Below the pieces are notes generated by a model. The model did not search any database. It worked only from the letters and a program-made list of their open reading frames with translations, and was not told the origin of the DNA. This document shows, one piece after another, positions 5,810 to 12,216 of a DNA stretch of 12,216 nucleotides. This DNA comes from Streptosporangiaceae bacterium (GTDB taxonomy: Bacteria; Actinomycetota; Actinomycetes; Streptosporangiales; Streptosporangiaceae), in assembly GCA_030038715.1 (NCBI GenBank), contig JASHSO010000230.1, positions 1 through 12,216 on the forward strand, in the 5' to 3' direction. The number at the start of each line of letters is the position of its first letter. The first letter of the stretch is position 1. The position numbers were made by a program, and so were the translations under genes.

Positions 5810-7675
5810 GTGCAGGCCGCCGGGACACCGAGATCCGCCGGGACACCGAGATCCGCCGGGACGCTGAGCGGGAGGCCGGACGCCGGGGCGGACCTGCCCA
5901 CTGTGCGCGGTCCGGGGCCCAGCTACAAGTGGATAGCACTGTCGAACACCACGCTGGGCATGCTCATGGCGACAGTCAATTCCTCGATCATGCTGATCGC
6001 ACTGCCGGACATCTTTCGCGGCATCGGCATCAACCCGCTGCAGCCCGGTAACACCGGGCTGCTGCTCTGGCTGCTCATGGGCTATCTGGTGGTGACTGCA
6101 GTGCTCGTGGTGAGCTTCGGCCGCCTCGGCGACATGTTCGGCCGCGTGCGCATGTACAACCTGGGGTTCGCGGTATTCGCGGCGTTCTCTGTCCTGCTGT
6201 CTCTCACCTGGCTGCACGGAACGGCCGGTGGCTGGTGGCTGATCGGGATGCGCGTGCTACAAGGCGTGGGCGGCGCGATGCTGATGGCCAATTCGAGCGC
6301 GATCCTTACCGATGCCTTCCCGCACGACCAGCGTGGCCTGGCCCTGGGACTGAACCAGGTCGCTGCCATAGCAGGCTCGTTCATCGGCCTCGTACTTGGC
6401 GGCGTGCTTGGCCCGCTCAACTGGCGCTACGTGTTCCTGGTTTCGGTGCCGTTCGGGATACTCGGGACTGTCTGGTCCTATCTCAAGCTGCGCGAGCTGG
6501 GTGTGCGCAAGCCGGCCAGGCTGGACTGGTGGGGGAACGTGACGTTCGCGGCCGGTCTGGTCGCCGTGCTGGTGGGTATCACCTACGGCATTCAGCCCTA
6601 CGGCGGGCACACCATGGGCTGGACCAACCCTCTGGTGGTTGGCTTGGTCGGCGGCGGCGTGGCGCTGCTGGTGGTGTTTTCCGCCATCGAGAGCAAGGTC
6701 GCAGACCCGATGTTCCGGCTGGACCTGTTCCGGATTCGCCCGTTCGCTGCGGGAAACCTCGCCAGCCTGCTGGCCGGCCTGGGCCGCGGCGGGCTCATGT
6801 TCATCCTGATCATCTGGCTGCAGGGCATCTACCTGCCGATGCACGGGTACAGCTTCGAGGCCACGCCGCTGTGGGCGGGAGTCGCCATGCTGCCGCTGAC
6901 CGTCGGATTCCTGGTCGCGGGCCCCGTGTCCGGCTGGCTGTCCGACAGGTTCGGAGCCAGGCCCTTCGCGACCGGCGGCATGATAGTAGCCGCGATCTCC
7001 TTCGTCCTGCTGCAGCGCCTGCCGGTGGACTTCGCCTACTGGCAGTTCGCGGCGATCCTGCTGCTGAACGGCATCGGCATGGGCCTGTTCGCCTCGCCGA
7101 ACCGAGCCGGGATCATGAACAGCCTGCCGCTGGACCGGCGCGGTGTCGGCGCGGGCATGAGCGCCACGTTCCAGAACTCGGCGATGGTGCTGTCGATCGG
7201 CATCTTCTTCTCGCTGATCATCCTGGGCTTGGCTGCGACCCTGCCGGCCGCTCTGGGGCACGGCCTGACCGCGCAGGGCGTCCCGGCTGCGGCGGCCGAC
7301 CGGATCGCGGCTCTCCCGCCAGTGTCGATCATGTTCGCGGCGCTGCTCGGCTACAACCCAGTGCAGACCCTGCTCGGGCCAGCCCTGCGCAAGCTTCCGG
7401 CCGGCCACGCAGCGTACCTGACAGGGCACAGCTTCTTCCCGAGCCTGATCTCCGGCCCATTCGAGCACGGCCTGACGGTCGCCTTCACCTTCGCGATCGC
7501 CGCGTGCCTGATAGCCGGGCTCGCCTCGCTGCTGCGCGGCAAGCGGTACGTGCACGGGCTCACGCACGAGCAGCCGCAGCGGACGCACTCGGACGCCAGC
7601 GAACTCCAGTTGGCCAGGACCCATGCGCGGACCATGCCGCCCGAAGGCCTTCAGCCCGTGCCCGAGGAGTGCTAG
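5810..7675 (+). CDS. DHA2-type MFS transporter (14 predicted helices)
   Basis: A 621-residue membrane transporter of the major facilitator superfamily. Hydrophobic segments lie at about 42-66, 84-104, 115-135, 142-164, 178-199, 204-224, 243-262, 273-293, 312-336, 353-374, 386-403, 409-428, 452-476 and 553-576, which gives 14 helices, typical of the DHA2 group. Motif A is GRLGDMFGR (104-112). A motif C-like GSFIGLVLGG is at 189-198, but with Leu where antiporters usually have Pro. Helix 1 (MATVNSSIMLIALP) lacks the Asp often seen in DHA2 drug/proton antiporters. The loop between helices 13 and 14 is long (about 477-552), and both tails are polar. The start is GTG with GGAGGAG four bases upstream. 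It follows kamA after 138 bases containing an operator-like dyad, so it probably has its own control. The substrate is unknown; export of an amine or drug is a guess. Confidence 0.85.
   Translation: MQAAGTPRSAGTPRSAGTLSGRPDAGADLPTVRGPGPSYKWIALSNTTLGMLMATVNSSIMLIALPDIFRGIGINPLQPGNTGLLLWLLMGYLVVTAVLVVSFGRLGDMFGRVRMYNLGFAVFAAFSVLLSLTWLHGTAGGWWLIGMRVLQGVGGAMLMANSSAILTDAFPHDQRGLALGLNQVAAIAGSFIGLVLGGVLGPLNWRYVFLVSVPFGILGTVWSYLKLRELGVRKPARLDWWGNVTFAAGLVAVLVGITYGIQPYGGHTMGWTNPLVVGLVGGGVALLVVFSAIESKVADPMFRLDLFRIRPFAAGNLASLLAGLGRGGLMFILIIWLQGIYLPMHGYSFEATPLWAGVAMLPLTVGFLVAGPVSGWLSDRFGARPFATGGMIVAAISFVLLQRLPVDFAYWQFAAILLLNGIGMGLFASPNRAGIMNSLPLDRRGVGAGMSATFQNSAMVLSIGIFFSLIILGLAATLPAALGHGLTAQGVPAAAADRIAALPPVSIMFAALLGYNPVQTLLGPALRKLPAGHAAYLTGHSFFPSLISGPFEHGLTVAFTFAIAACLIAGLASLLRGKRYVHGLTHEQPQRTHSDASELQLARTHARTMPPEGLQPVPEEC
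5819..5872 (+). repeat. 18-base tandem repeat at the start of the MFS gene
   Basis: Two identical 18-base units (GCCGGGACACCGAGATCC at 5819-5836 and 5837-5854) are followed by a third, diverged unit at 5855-5872. In frame they encode AGTPRS twice and then AGTLSG, in the cytoplasmic N-terminal tail. Each unit is six codons, so gain or loss of copies would keep the frame. Confidence 0.85.
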
Positions 7676-7748
7676 GGCCATAGCTCGGCCGCGTGCGGTC
7701 GGCCCTGCGGCGCATTTTCCCTGCCCGAGCTCTCCGCGCCGACCTGAA

Positions 7749-7766
7749 GACCGCAAAGTTTCGGTC
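7749..7766. terminator. Weak stem-loop between convergent MFS and permease genes
   Basis: GACCG (7749-7753) pairs with CGGTC (7762-7766), with AAA/TTT extending the stem after one unpaired C. It lies in the 135-base gap (7676-7810) where the two transporter genes converge, a place where a bidirectional terminator is expected. The stem is short and lacks a long U-run. I see nothing else in this gap. Confidence 0.3.
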
Positions 7767-7810
7767 CTGGTGAAGAGGCAAGATCACAAGCAACTAGTCG
7801 CGGGCGGCGC

Positions 7811-9280
7811 TCAGTCTCCGGCCGCCTGCGCCGTGAGCACTTGCGGGTCGACCGAGCCGAGGGTGGGGCGCTGTTTGAAGTAGGCGCTACCGAGCAGCCA
7901 GTACGCCACCATCGGGATGAACCCGATCGCCAGGCCGCCGACGCCAACCCAGATCACGACGGCGTCGCTGGTGTTGGTGTCGATGGACCAGCCGAGAATC
8001 CAGAACATGAAAACCGCGCCCACGAACGGCCACACGCCGATCAGCAGGAAGTTCTTGACCGATGCGAACAGCACCTTGCGGAAGGCGACGACGACCGTCA
8101 GACCCGCCAGGCCGTAGTACACGCAGATCTGGATGCCGATGGCGTCGATCGCATCGGTCAGGATTGTGCCGACCGAGCCGACGTAGTTGGAGCCGATGAA
8201 CAGGCCCAGCGAAACGACCGCCACGGCGATGGTCGCGATCCACGGCGTCTGGCGGCCGGGCAGGATCTTGCCGAAGAAGGCGGGCAGGGTGCGCTCCCGC
8301 GACATCGCGAACAAGGACCTGGTGACCTGGATCAGCGTGGTCTCCAGCGTCGCGATCGTGGACAGCATCACAGCGATCACCAGCAGCTTGCCGCCCGTGC
8401 CGTGCCACACCTCTTGACCCAGCACGGCCAGCACGTCCCCGGCGTTGTTCTGGATCGTCTTGGCGGGCATCGCCATGTTGGTGGCGATAGTGAAGATCTC
8501 GTAGAGCGCGAACACGATCACCACGCCGATGATCCCGCCCAGGCCGGCACTGCGCCTGCTGTCCTTCATTTCCTCGTTCAGGTTCGATGCGACGTCCCAG
8601 CCCCAGTAGTAGAACGCCGCGACCAGGCCACCCGCCGCGAATCCCGCCTCCCCGTTGAAGTGGCTGAAGCCGAGCCAGGACCAGGAGAACGTCGCGACGC
8701 TGTGCGATGCCGAGTGCACGATGGCGAGGATCGCGAACACCACTAGGATGGCCACCTCGATGCCGGACATGACCCACTGCGCTCGCGCCGTCACCCGGAC
8801 GCCCGCGATGACCAGTACGACCATGACCAGGAACCACACGGCGCCCACCAGCGTGACGAGCCCCGTGTTGTTCGCCTCCTTGCTGCTGAACAGGTCGATC
8901 GTGACCGAGCCTGCCGGAAGCGATCCGGCCACCATGAAGATCGTCGCGGAGATGACCAGCGACCAGCCAGCCATGAACCCAAGGCCCGGGTGCAGGATCC
9001 TGCCCACCCAGGCATAGCTCGCACCCGCGTTGGTCTCCAGCCGGTTCAAGTAGGAGAACGCCCAGGCGATGCCCAGCATCGGAATGCCGCAATACAGCAG
9101 CGCGGCCGGCCCGGCGAAAGCCACAGCCGCCACCAGCGCAGCGGTGCTGCCGGCGATCGTGTAGGCGGGGGCACTGCCGGCCACGGCCATGACGATGGAA
9201 TCGAACAGACCCAGGACGTTAGCCCGCAGGCCGGGCGAGGCCGACGCGCCGACCGCGGTCGGCTCGGTGCTAGTGCTCAT
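7811..9280 (-). CDS. APC-superfamily amino-acid permease
   Basis: A 489-residue integral membrane protein with about 12 hydrophobic segments and short polar ends. Family signs are the broken helix 1 with AVAGSAPAYTIAGSTAAL (residues 32-49), the helix 6 region YYWGWDVASNLNEEMKDSRR (224-243), which matches the APC pattern of an aromatic/Gly-Asp stretch followed by a conserved Glu, and RSLFAMSRERTLPAFFGKI (321-339), the usual cytoplasmic loop after helix 8. These proteins import or exchange amino acids or amines using proton or sodium gradients. The ATG at 9278-9280 has GGAG five bases upstream. It converges on the MFS gene and is about 3.7 kb from kdd, so uptake of lysine or beta-lysine is attractive but only by proximity. 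The substrate cannot be read from the sequence. Confidence 0.87.
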   Translation of the reverse strand: MSTSTEPTAVGASASPGLRANVLGLFDSIVMAVAGSAPAYTIAGSTAALVAAVAFAGPAALLYCGIPMLGIAWAFSYLNRLETNAGASYAWVGRILHPGLGFMAGWSLVISATIFMVAGSLPAGSVTIDLFSSKEANNTGLVTLVGAVWFLVMVVLVIAGVRVTARAQWVMSGIEVAILVVFAILAIVHSASHSVATFSWSWLGFSHFNGEAGFAAGGLVAAFYYWGWDVASNLNEEMKDSRRSAGLGGIIGVVIVFALYEIFTIATNMAMPAKTIQNNAGDVLAVLGQEVWHGTGGKLLVIAVMLSTIATLETTLIQVTRSLFAMSRERTLPAFFGKILPGRQTPWIATIAVAVVSLGLFIGSNYVGSVGTILTDAIDAIGIQICVYYGLAGLTVVVAFRKVLFASVKNFLLIGVWPFVGAVFMFWILGWSIDTNTSDAVVIWVGVGGLAIGFIPMVAYWLLGSAYFKQRPTLGSVDPQVLTAQAAGD

Positions 9281-9364
9281 GGGCGCTCCAGAGGAAAGGC
9301 AGGGTCATGCCGGCATGGCGATTGTGTCCCTCGGTCCGGGCCAGCGCAACAAATTCAGGACACG

Positions 9365-9399
9365 AAATCCCCGTCATCTGAGGATTTACTTGTCAGTAA
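9365..9399. promoter_or_regulatory. Inverted repeats upstream of the permease gene
   Basis: In the 176-base gap between the permease start and the lgt stop, an AT-richer patch holds AAATCC (9365-9370) inverted with GGATTT (9382-9387), and TTACT (9386-9390) inverted with AGTAA (9395-9399). They overlap, so only one fold or one binding site could be used at a time. CTGACA on the minus strand (complement of 9391-9396) resembles a -35 box, but no matching -10 is evident. This is likely the permease promoter region. The rest of the gap shows nothing distinctive. Confidence 0.3.
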
Positions 9400-9456
9400 T
9401 GCGGTTGGCTGCGGATTCCGCACCGCGATTGCGGCAGCCGCCTCGTTTCAGTCCGG

Positions 9457-10353
9457 TCAGTCCGGGGCGACCGCAGCCCCTGCCTCCGCATCGCCAGGAA
9501 CCGGATCCTGGTCGGCCGCGCCCGCGTCCGCCGCCGCAGCCACCGGCACTCGCGCTCGCTGCGTAAACGTGAACCACACAAGGCCCGCAATGGTCATCGC
9601 GGTCGCGACATAGAAGTTCAGCCGCAGCCCGAGGAAGTGCTCCGACGAGTCGATCCGCAGCAGCTCCTCGTAGATGCGGAAGGCCGAATAGCCGGCCACG
9701 TACAGCGCGAACAGGCCCCAGGGGCGGATCCGGCGATGATGGCCGAGCCAGACCAGAGCTGCGGCGAGGGCCAGGTCAAAGACCAGCTCGTACAGGAACG
9801 TGGGCTGGAACGTGCGGTAGCCGACGTAGCCGGCCGGGCGATAAGCCGGCGAGATCTCCAGCGCCCACGGCAAGGTGGTCGGCTTCCCGAACAGCTCCTG
9901 GTTGAAGTAGTTACCGATACGCCCAACGGCCTGGGCTACCAGCAGGGCAGGCGCGACAGCGTCGGCGAAGACCCCGGCGTTGGCGCCGGCTCTCTTGACC
10001 CGCCAGATGCCGACCGCCGCGCCCGCCGCAATGCCGCCCCACACCCCGAGGCCGCCCGACCAGACGGCAAAGACGCCCCACCAGTGGTGCGGGATGTCGG
10101 CCGGAGTGGTGATGTCGAAGTAGATCCTGGCACCGACGATGCCCGCTGGCACGGCCCACAGCGCCACCTCGTAGACCAGATCGGGATTGCCGCCTGCCGC
10201 CCGCCATCTGCGCCGGGTGATGATGATCGCCAGCGCGATGCCCACCACGTACATGAGGCCGTAGAAGTGGATGAACAGCGGGCCGAGGTGGAATCCGCTG
10301 ATCGATGGGCTCGGGATGAAGCTCAGCGGCAGGCTATGGGCTGTCGGTGCCAT
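9457..10353 (-). CDS. lgt: Prolipoprotein diacylglyceryl transferase
   Basis: A 298-residue membrane enzyme that transfers a diacylglyceryl group from phosphatidylglycerol to the cysteine of prolipoprotein lipoboxes, the first step of lipoprotein maturation. Clear signatures are GARIYFDI (74-81), VWSGGLGVWGGI (97-108) and the Lgt signature GRIGNYFNQELFG (144-156), whose Arg145 corresponds to the essential E. coli Arg143. FLYELVFDLA (186-195) and FRIYEELLRIDSSEHFLGLR (225-244) follow. The Trp at the E. coli His103 position is, to my recollection, usual in actinobacteria. The last 30 residues form an Ala/Asp-rich cytoplasmic tail, also common there. The ATG at 10351-10353 has no Shine-Dalgarno, but CATAAT lies 8 bases upstream, suggesting leaderless translation. 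It is not beside trp genes here, and its neighbours give no functional link. Confidence 0.96.
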   Translation of the reverse strand: MAPTAHSLPLSFIPSPSISGFHLGPLFIHFYGLMYVVGIALAIIITRRRWRAAGGNPDLVYEVALWAVPAGIVGARIYFDITTPADIPHHWWGVFAVWSGGLGVWGGIAAGAAVGIWRVKRAGANAGVFADAVAPALLVAQAVGRIGNYFNQELFGKPTTLPWALEISPAYRPAGYVGYRTFQPTFLYELVFDLALAAALVWLGHHRRIRPWGLFALYVAGYSAFRIYEELLRIDSSEHFLGLRLNFYVATAMTIAGLVWFTFTQRARVPVAAAADAGAADQDPVPGDAEAGAAVAPD

Positions 10354-10361
10354 GGTCAGAG

Positions 10362-10367
10362 ATTATG
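10362..10367 (-). promoter_or_regulatory. -10 box of a probable leaderless lgt promoter
   Basis: On the minus strand CATAAT (five of six matches to TATAAT) ends 8 bases before the lgt ATG, so transcription would start at or within a base or two of the start codon. No Shine-Dalgarno precedes the ATG, which agrees with a leaderless mRNA. A clear -35 was not found. TGCCG-ATAA-CGGCA (10366-10379) is a small perfect dyad just upstream. Confidence 0.45.
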
Positions 10368-10445
10368 CCGATAACGGCAGTGCTGTGGCTGCAACGCGAG
10401 TCGGTCTCGTCAGCCTCGGCATCCAGGCGCCTCGGCGGGCTGCAC

Positions 10446-10451
10446 TAGCCT
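10446..10451 (+). promoter_or_regulatory. -10 box of a probable leaderless O-methyltransferase promoter
   Basis: TAGCCT fits the actinobacterial TAnnnT -10 pattern and ends 7 bases before the ATG at 10459; no Shine-Dalgarno is present. This mirrors the lgt arrangement across the 105-base divergent gap. No -35 consensus is visible. Confidence 0.4.
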
Positions 10452-10458
10452 GCCGACT

Positions 10459-11121
10459 ATGACATTGCGCAGTGAGCCGCTCAGCAAGGAACTGCACGAC
10501 TACCTGGTGGCGCACAGCTCGACGCCGGACCTCGTGCTCCGGCAGCTGGCCGACGAGACCGAACGCAGCTTCCCCGACCATGCCCACATGCAGATCGGCC
10601 CCGAGCAGGGCACGTTCATGACGTTGCTGACCCAGTTGGCGGCAGCCCGCAGCGCGCTGGAGATCGGCACCTTCACCGGCTATTCGTCGATCTGCATCGC
10701 CCGCGGCCTGGCTGACGGCGGCAGGCTTACCTGCTGTGACATCAGCGCCCAGTGGACCGCGCTGGCCCGCAAGTACTGGCAGCTCGCGGGCGTTGCCGAT
10801 CGCATCGACCTGCAGCTTCGCCCGGCGGCAGAGACGCTGCGCGCGCTCCCGACCGGGCAGGCATTCGACCTGGCTTTCATCGACGCCGACAAGGCCGGTT
10901 ACCCGGGCTACTGGGAGGAAGTCGTGCCGCGCATCACGCCGGGCGGACTGATCCTGATCGACAACACGCTGTCCCATGGCCGGGTGGTCGACACAGACAG
11001 CCAGGACAGCGACGTGCGGGGCGTCAGGGAGTTCAATGACCGCGCGGTCGCCGACGACCGCGTGGAACTCGTGCTGCTGCCGATCGGCGACGGCCTGACG
11101 CTGGCCAGGAAGAAGCCGTAA
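10459..11121 (+). CDS. Class I SAM-dependent O-methyltransferase (cation-dependent, caffeoyl-CoA/catechol OMT type)
   Basis: A 220-residue soluble enzyme of the methyltransferase family 3 (PF01596) fold, which methylates catechol-like hydroxyls using a divalent metal. Motif I is ALEIGTFTGYSS (66-77), binding S-adenosylmethionine. The metal-ligand sites known from caffeoyl-CoA O-methyltransferases match D142 in FIDADK (140-145) and D168-N169 in LIDNTL (166-171). The length and order are typical of bacterial members, and no part is missing. It is transcribed divergently from lgt and converges on the PRC/DUF2382 gene; neither hints at the substrate. Bacterial members of this group are often broad in specificity, so no symbol is given. 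The start ATG has no Shine-Dalgarno but a TAGCCT -10-like box 7 bases upstream. Confidence 0.92.
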   Translation: MTLRSEPLSKELHDYLVAHSSTPDLVLRQLADETERSFPDHAHMQIGPEQGTFMTLLTQLAAARSALEIGTFTGYSSICIARGLADGGRLTCCDISAQWTALARKYWQLAGVADRIDLQLRPAAETLRALPTGQAFDLAFIDADKAGYPGYWEEVVPRITPGGLILIDNTLSHGRVVDTDSQDSDVRGVREFNDRAVADDRVELVLLPIGDGLTLARKKP

Positions 11122-11173
11122 CCGGCAGGGCACCCGCACAAGGGGTGTCGCGCCGGGCGGCACCGACTGCCGG
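11122..11173. terminator. Nested double hairpin between convergent genes
   Basis: The 56-base gap between the O-methyltransferase stop and the PRC/DUF2382 stop is almost wholly self-complementary. Outer arms CCGGCAG (11122-11128) and CTGCCGG (11167-11173) match perfectly over 7 bases. Inside, GGCACCC (11129-11135) pairs with GGGTGTC (11143-11149), with one G-U pair and a 7-base loop. The position and symmetry fit a bidirectional terminator. There is no poly-U tail, which is usual in GC-rich actinobacteria. Confidence 0.6.
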
Positions 11174-11177
11174 AAAC

Positions 11178-12008
11178 TCAGGACTTCTTGCCAGCGGGGC
11201 CGGTCGCCTGATCCGGCTCGACCTCGATCCGCTCCCTGCGGATTTCGCCGCGGACTGTCTTGTCCTCGCCCACCCGCTTCGTCACAAGCCTGACCCGCTC
11301 GACGGGTACCGCCTCCTTCTGGTAGACGGCACGCTCCTCGTGCAGGATCAGCTCCTGCACGCTTTCCCCTATGTCACTGCTGATCTGCTCGCCCGCGGCG
11401 ATAGGCACGCGCTCGATGTCGTACTCCTCGTGGAACACGTGCACAGACTGCTCGATCGGCTGGATGTCCACGTACTTGTGCAGCCTGACTCGGCCCGTCT
11501 CGACGAGCTGCGTGCCGATCTGCAGCTGCTCCTCTTGGCGCACTAGCCAGTCCGGACCAGCGAGCGTGCTCTCTTGCGCCGATGTCGTTTCCTCGGTCAG
11601 CGTCCCCTGCCCGGACGGCTGCCTGGGCCCGCCCGCCGACGCGGTCTCGTCAGTCGGCATGGCCTGGCCTCGCTGCATACCTTCCTGGGCCGGCATGCGC
11701 TGCTGCGCGGGGACCGTCAGGCCGTAGTACTGGCTGAGCTGCTCGGCCTGCGCAGCCGACATGTGCTGACCGGCTTCGATCTCCGGTCCGCTCATGATCT
11801 TCTTGCTGTCGAACGGAACGCTCAGGCCGTCGGCGGTGACCTTGCTGCTGCCCAGCGGCACGAACCGGCCCGACTTGCCAGCGCGGACGCGAGCCCAGGC
11901 GGGCGTCCCGTCCACGTCGTCCCTGAACACCTGCTCGACGGTACCTACGACTTTGCCGTCGGCGCCCGTTACGCGTGCGCCCAGGAGATCTTCGGCCTGC
12001 GTGGTCAT
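11178..12008 (-). CDS. PRC-barrel and DUF2382 (YsnF-type) domain protein
   Basis: A 276-residue soluble protein in two parts. Residues 1-98 form a PRC-barrel domain (LLGARVTGADGKVVGTVEQV at 8-27, then FVPLGSSKVTADGLSVPF, and a YYG near 94-96). Residues 101-153 are a Gln/Pro/Thr/Ser-rich linker. Residues 155-265 are a DUF2382 domain of charged beta repeats (LQIGTQLVETGRVRLHKYVD at 162-181, then VFHEEYDIERVPI and IRRERIEVEP). DUF2382 is the domain of Bacillus YsnF, a general-stress protein; the molecular job is unknown. The ATG at 12006-12008 is chosen for a GGGGAG box eight bases upstream; a 30-codon longer reading exists but lacks domain content. On the minus strand GGGTAG about 80 bases upstream hints at stress-sigma control, but weakly. 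Confidence 0.88.
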   Translation of the reverse strand: MTTQAEDLLGARVTGADGKVVGTVEQVFRDDVDGTPAWARVRAGKSGRFVPLGSSKVTADGLSVPFDSKKIMSGPEIEAGQHMSAAQAEQLSQYYGLTVPAQQRMPAQEGMQRGQAMPTDETASAGGPRQPSGQGTLTEETTSAQESTLAGPDWLVRQEEQLQIGTQLVETGRVRLHKYVDIQPIEQSVHVFHEEYDIERVPIAAGEQISSDIGESVQELILHEERAVYQKEAVPVERVRLVTKRVGEDKTVRGEIRRERIEVEPDQATGPAGKKS

Positions 12009-12090
12009 GGTGACATCTCCCCCCGACTCGCTATCACCGGACTGGGGCATCGGCCGCCGGGACGGCTGAAGCCCGCCCACCGAATGTAAT

Positions 12091-12096
12091 CTACCC
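12091..12096 (-). promoter_or_regulatory. Possible stress-sigma-like promoter element for the PRC/DUF2382 gene
   Basis: On the minus strand GGGTAG followed by ATTACATT resembles the GGGTA(T/C) -10 of SigB/SigF-type promoters, and TAGATT within the same stretch also fits the housekeeping TAnnnT pattern. No GTTT-like -35 stands at the 14-16 base spacing, so the sigma class is unresolved. Upstream is a small dyad CGAT-TTGT-ATCG (12101-12112). Confidence 0.25.
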
Positions 12097-12160
12097 ACTA
12101 CGATTTGTATCGACCACGATGGGCTGCAGACACAGTGCCACCCGCGTGCCCGTGGCTCGC

Positions 12161-12166
12161 TACCAT
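12161..12166 (+). promoter_or_regulatory. -10-like box before the right-edge gene
   Basis: TACCAT fits TAnnnT and ends 8 bases before the ATG at 12175, again with no Shine-Dalgarno. It is the third case in the window of this leaderless-style spacing and supports a real gene start here. Confidence 0.35.
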
Positions 12167-12174
12167 GTCCCGCT

Positions 12175-12216
12175 ATGGCGGCATTGTTCAGCCGGATTAT
12201 TCCGATCCTGTTCGTC
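12175..12216 (+). CDS. Start of an unidentified gene, cut by the right edge
   Basis: Fourteen codons remain open to the end of the window: ATG then a hydrophobic start, MAALFSRIIPILFV. One Arg followed by a run of aliphatic residues would suit a signal peptide or first membrane helix. The alternative ATG at 12165 in another frame gives a polar peptide and overlaps the -10-like box. The gene is divergent from the PRC/DUF2382 gene across a 166-base gap. Too little is present to name a family. Confidence 0.42.
   Translation, partial: MAALFSRIIPILFV

Noticed and set aside
6235..7756. Long open frames of 480-500 codons on both strands over the MFS gene
   Set aside because: They are Arg/Gln/His/Asp-rich shadows produced by GC-biased third positions, with no domain likeness. 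The 14-helix frame is clearly the real one.
9281..9456. Guanidine-type or other small riboswitch before the permease
   Set aside because: The overlapping short hairpins do not show the paired ACGR loops or any other known conserved core.
12009..12098. Longer PRC/DUF2382 product starting at 12098
   Set aside because: The added 30 residues carry no domain, and a strong Shine-Dalgarno serves the ATG at 12008.

Overview
This is a GC-rich window whose organisation points to a soil-type actinobacterium (Actinomycetota). The signs are strong GC bias at third codon positions, GTG and TTG starts, several genes whose -10-like box lies only 7-8 bases before the start codon (leaderless style), an actinobacterial-type Lgt and a PRC/DUF2382 stress protein. 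The assignment to phylum rests on style and protein type; I cannot name a genus.

The left half (about 180-5671) is a lysine catabolism locus of the kind best known from lysine-fermenting Clostridia and Fusobacteria. On the minus strand, reading right to left, lie kdd (3,5-diaminohexanoate dehydrogenase), kamD and kamE (adenosylcobalamin- and PLP-dependent lysine 5,6-aminomutase) and kal (3-aminobutyryl-CoA ammonia-lyase). They are packed tightly: a 14-base gap, then a 4-base overlap, then a 1-base gap. Diverging from kdd across a 181-base control region is kamA (radical-SAM lysine 2,3-aminomutase). Together they would take L-lysine to L-beta-lysine, to 3,5-diaminohexanoate, to 5-amino-3-oxohexanoate, and, after a cleavage step, from 3-aminobutyryl-CoA to crotonyl-CoA plus ammonia. 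The cleavage enzyme Kce is not in the window. Past kal, at the left edge, a phosphoesterase-family (phospholipase C/acid phosphatase-like) gene begins on the same strand and runs off the end.

The middle (5672-9456) holds two transporters facing each other. One is a 14-helix DHA2-type MFS transporter (plus strand), with a strong inverted repeat in an AT-rich pocket upstream. The other is an APC-family amino-acid permease (minus strand). Either could serve the lysine pathway, but the sequence does not prove it.

The right part (9457-12216) looks like ordinary chromosomal genes: lgt (lipoprotein diacylglyceryl transferase, minus), a divergent cation-dependent O-methyltransferase (plus), a nested hairpin between convergent genes, a PRC-barrel/DUF2382 stress-type protein (minus), and the first 14 codons of a plus-strand gene at the right edge. 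No tRNA, rRNA, CRISPR array, insertion sequence or recognisable riboswitch was seen, and no intergenic stretch exceeds 300 bases.
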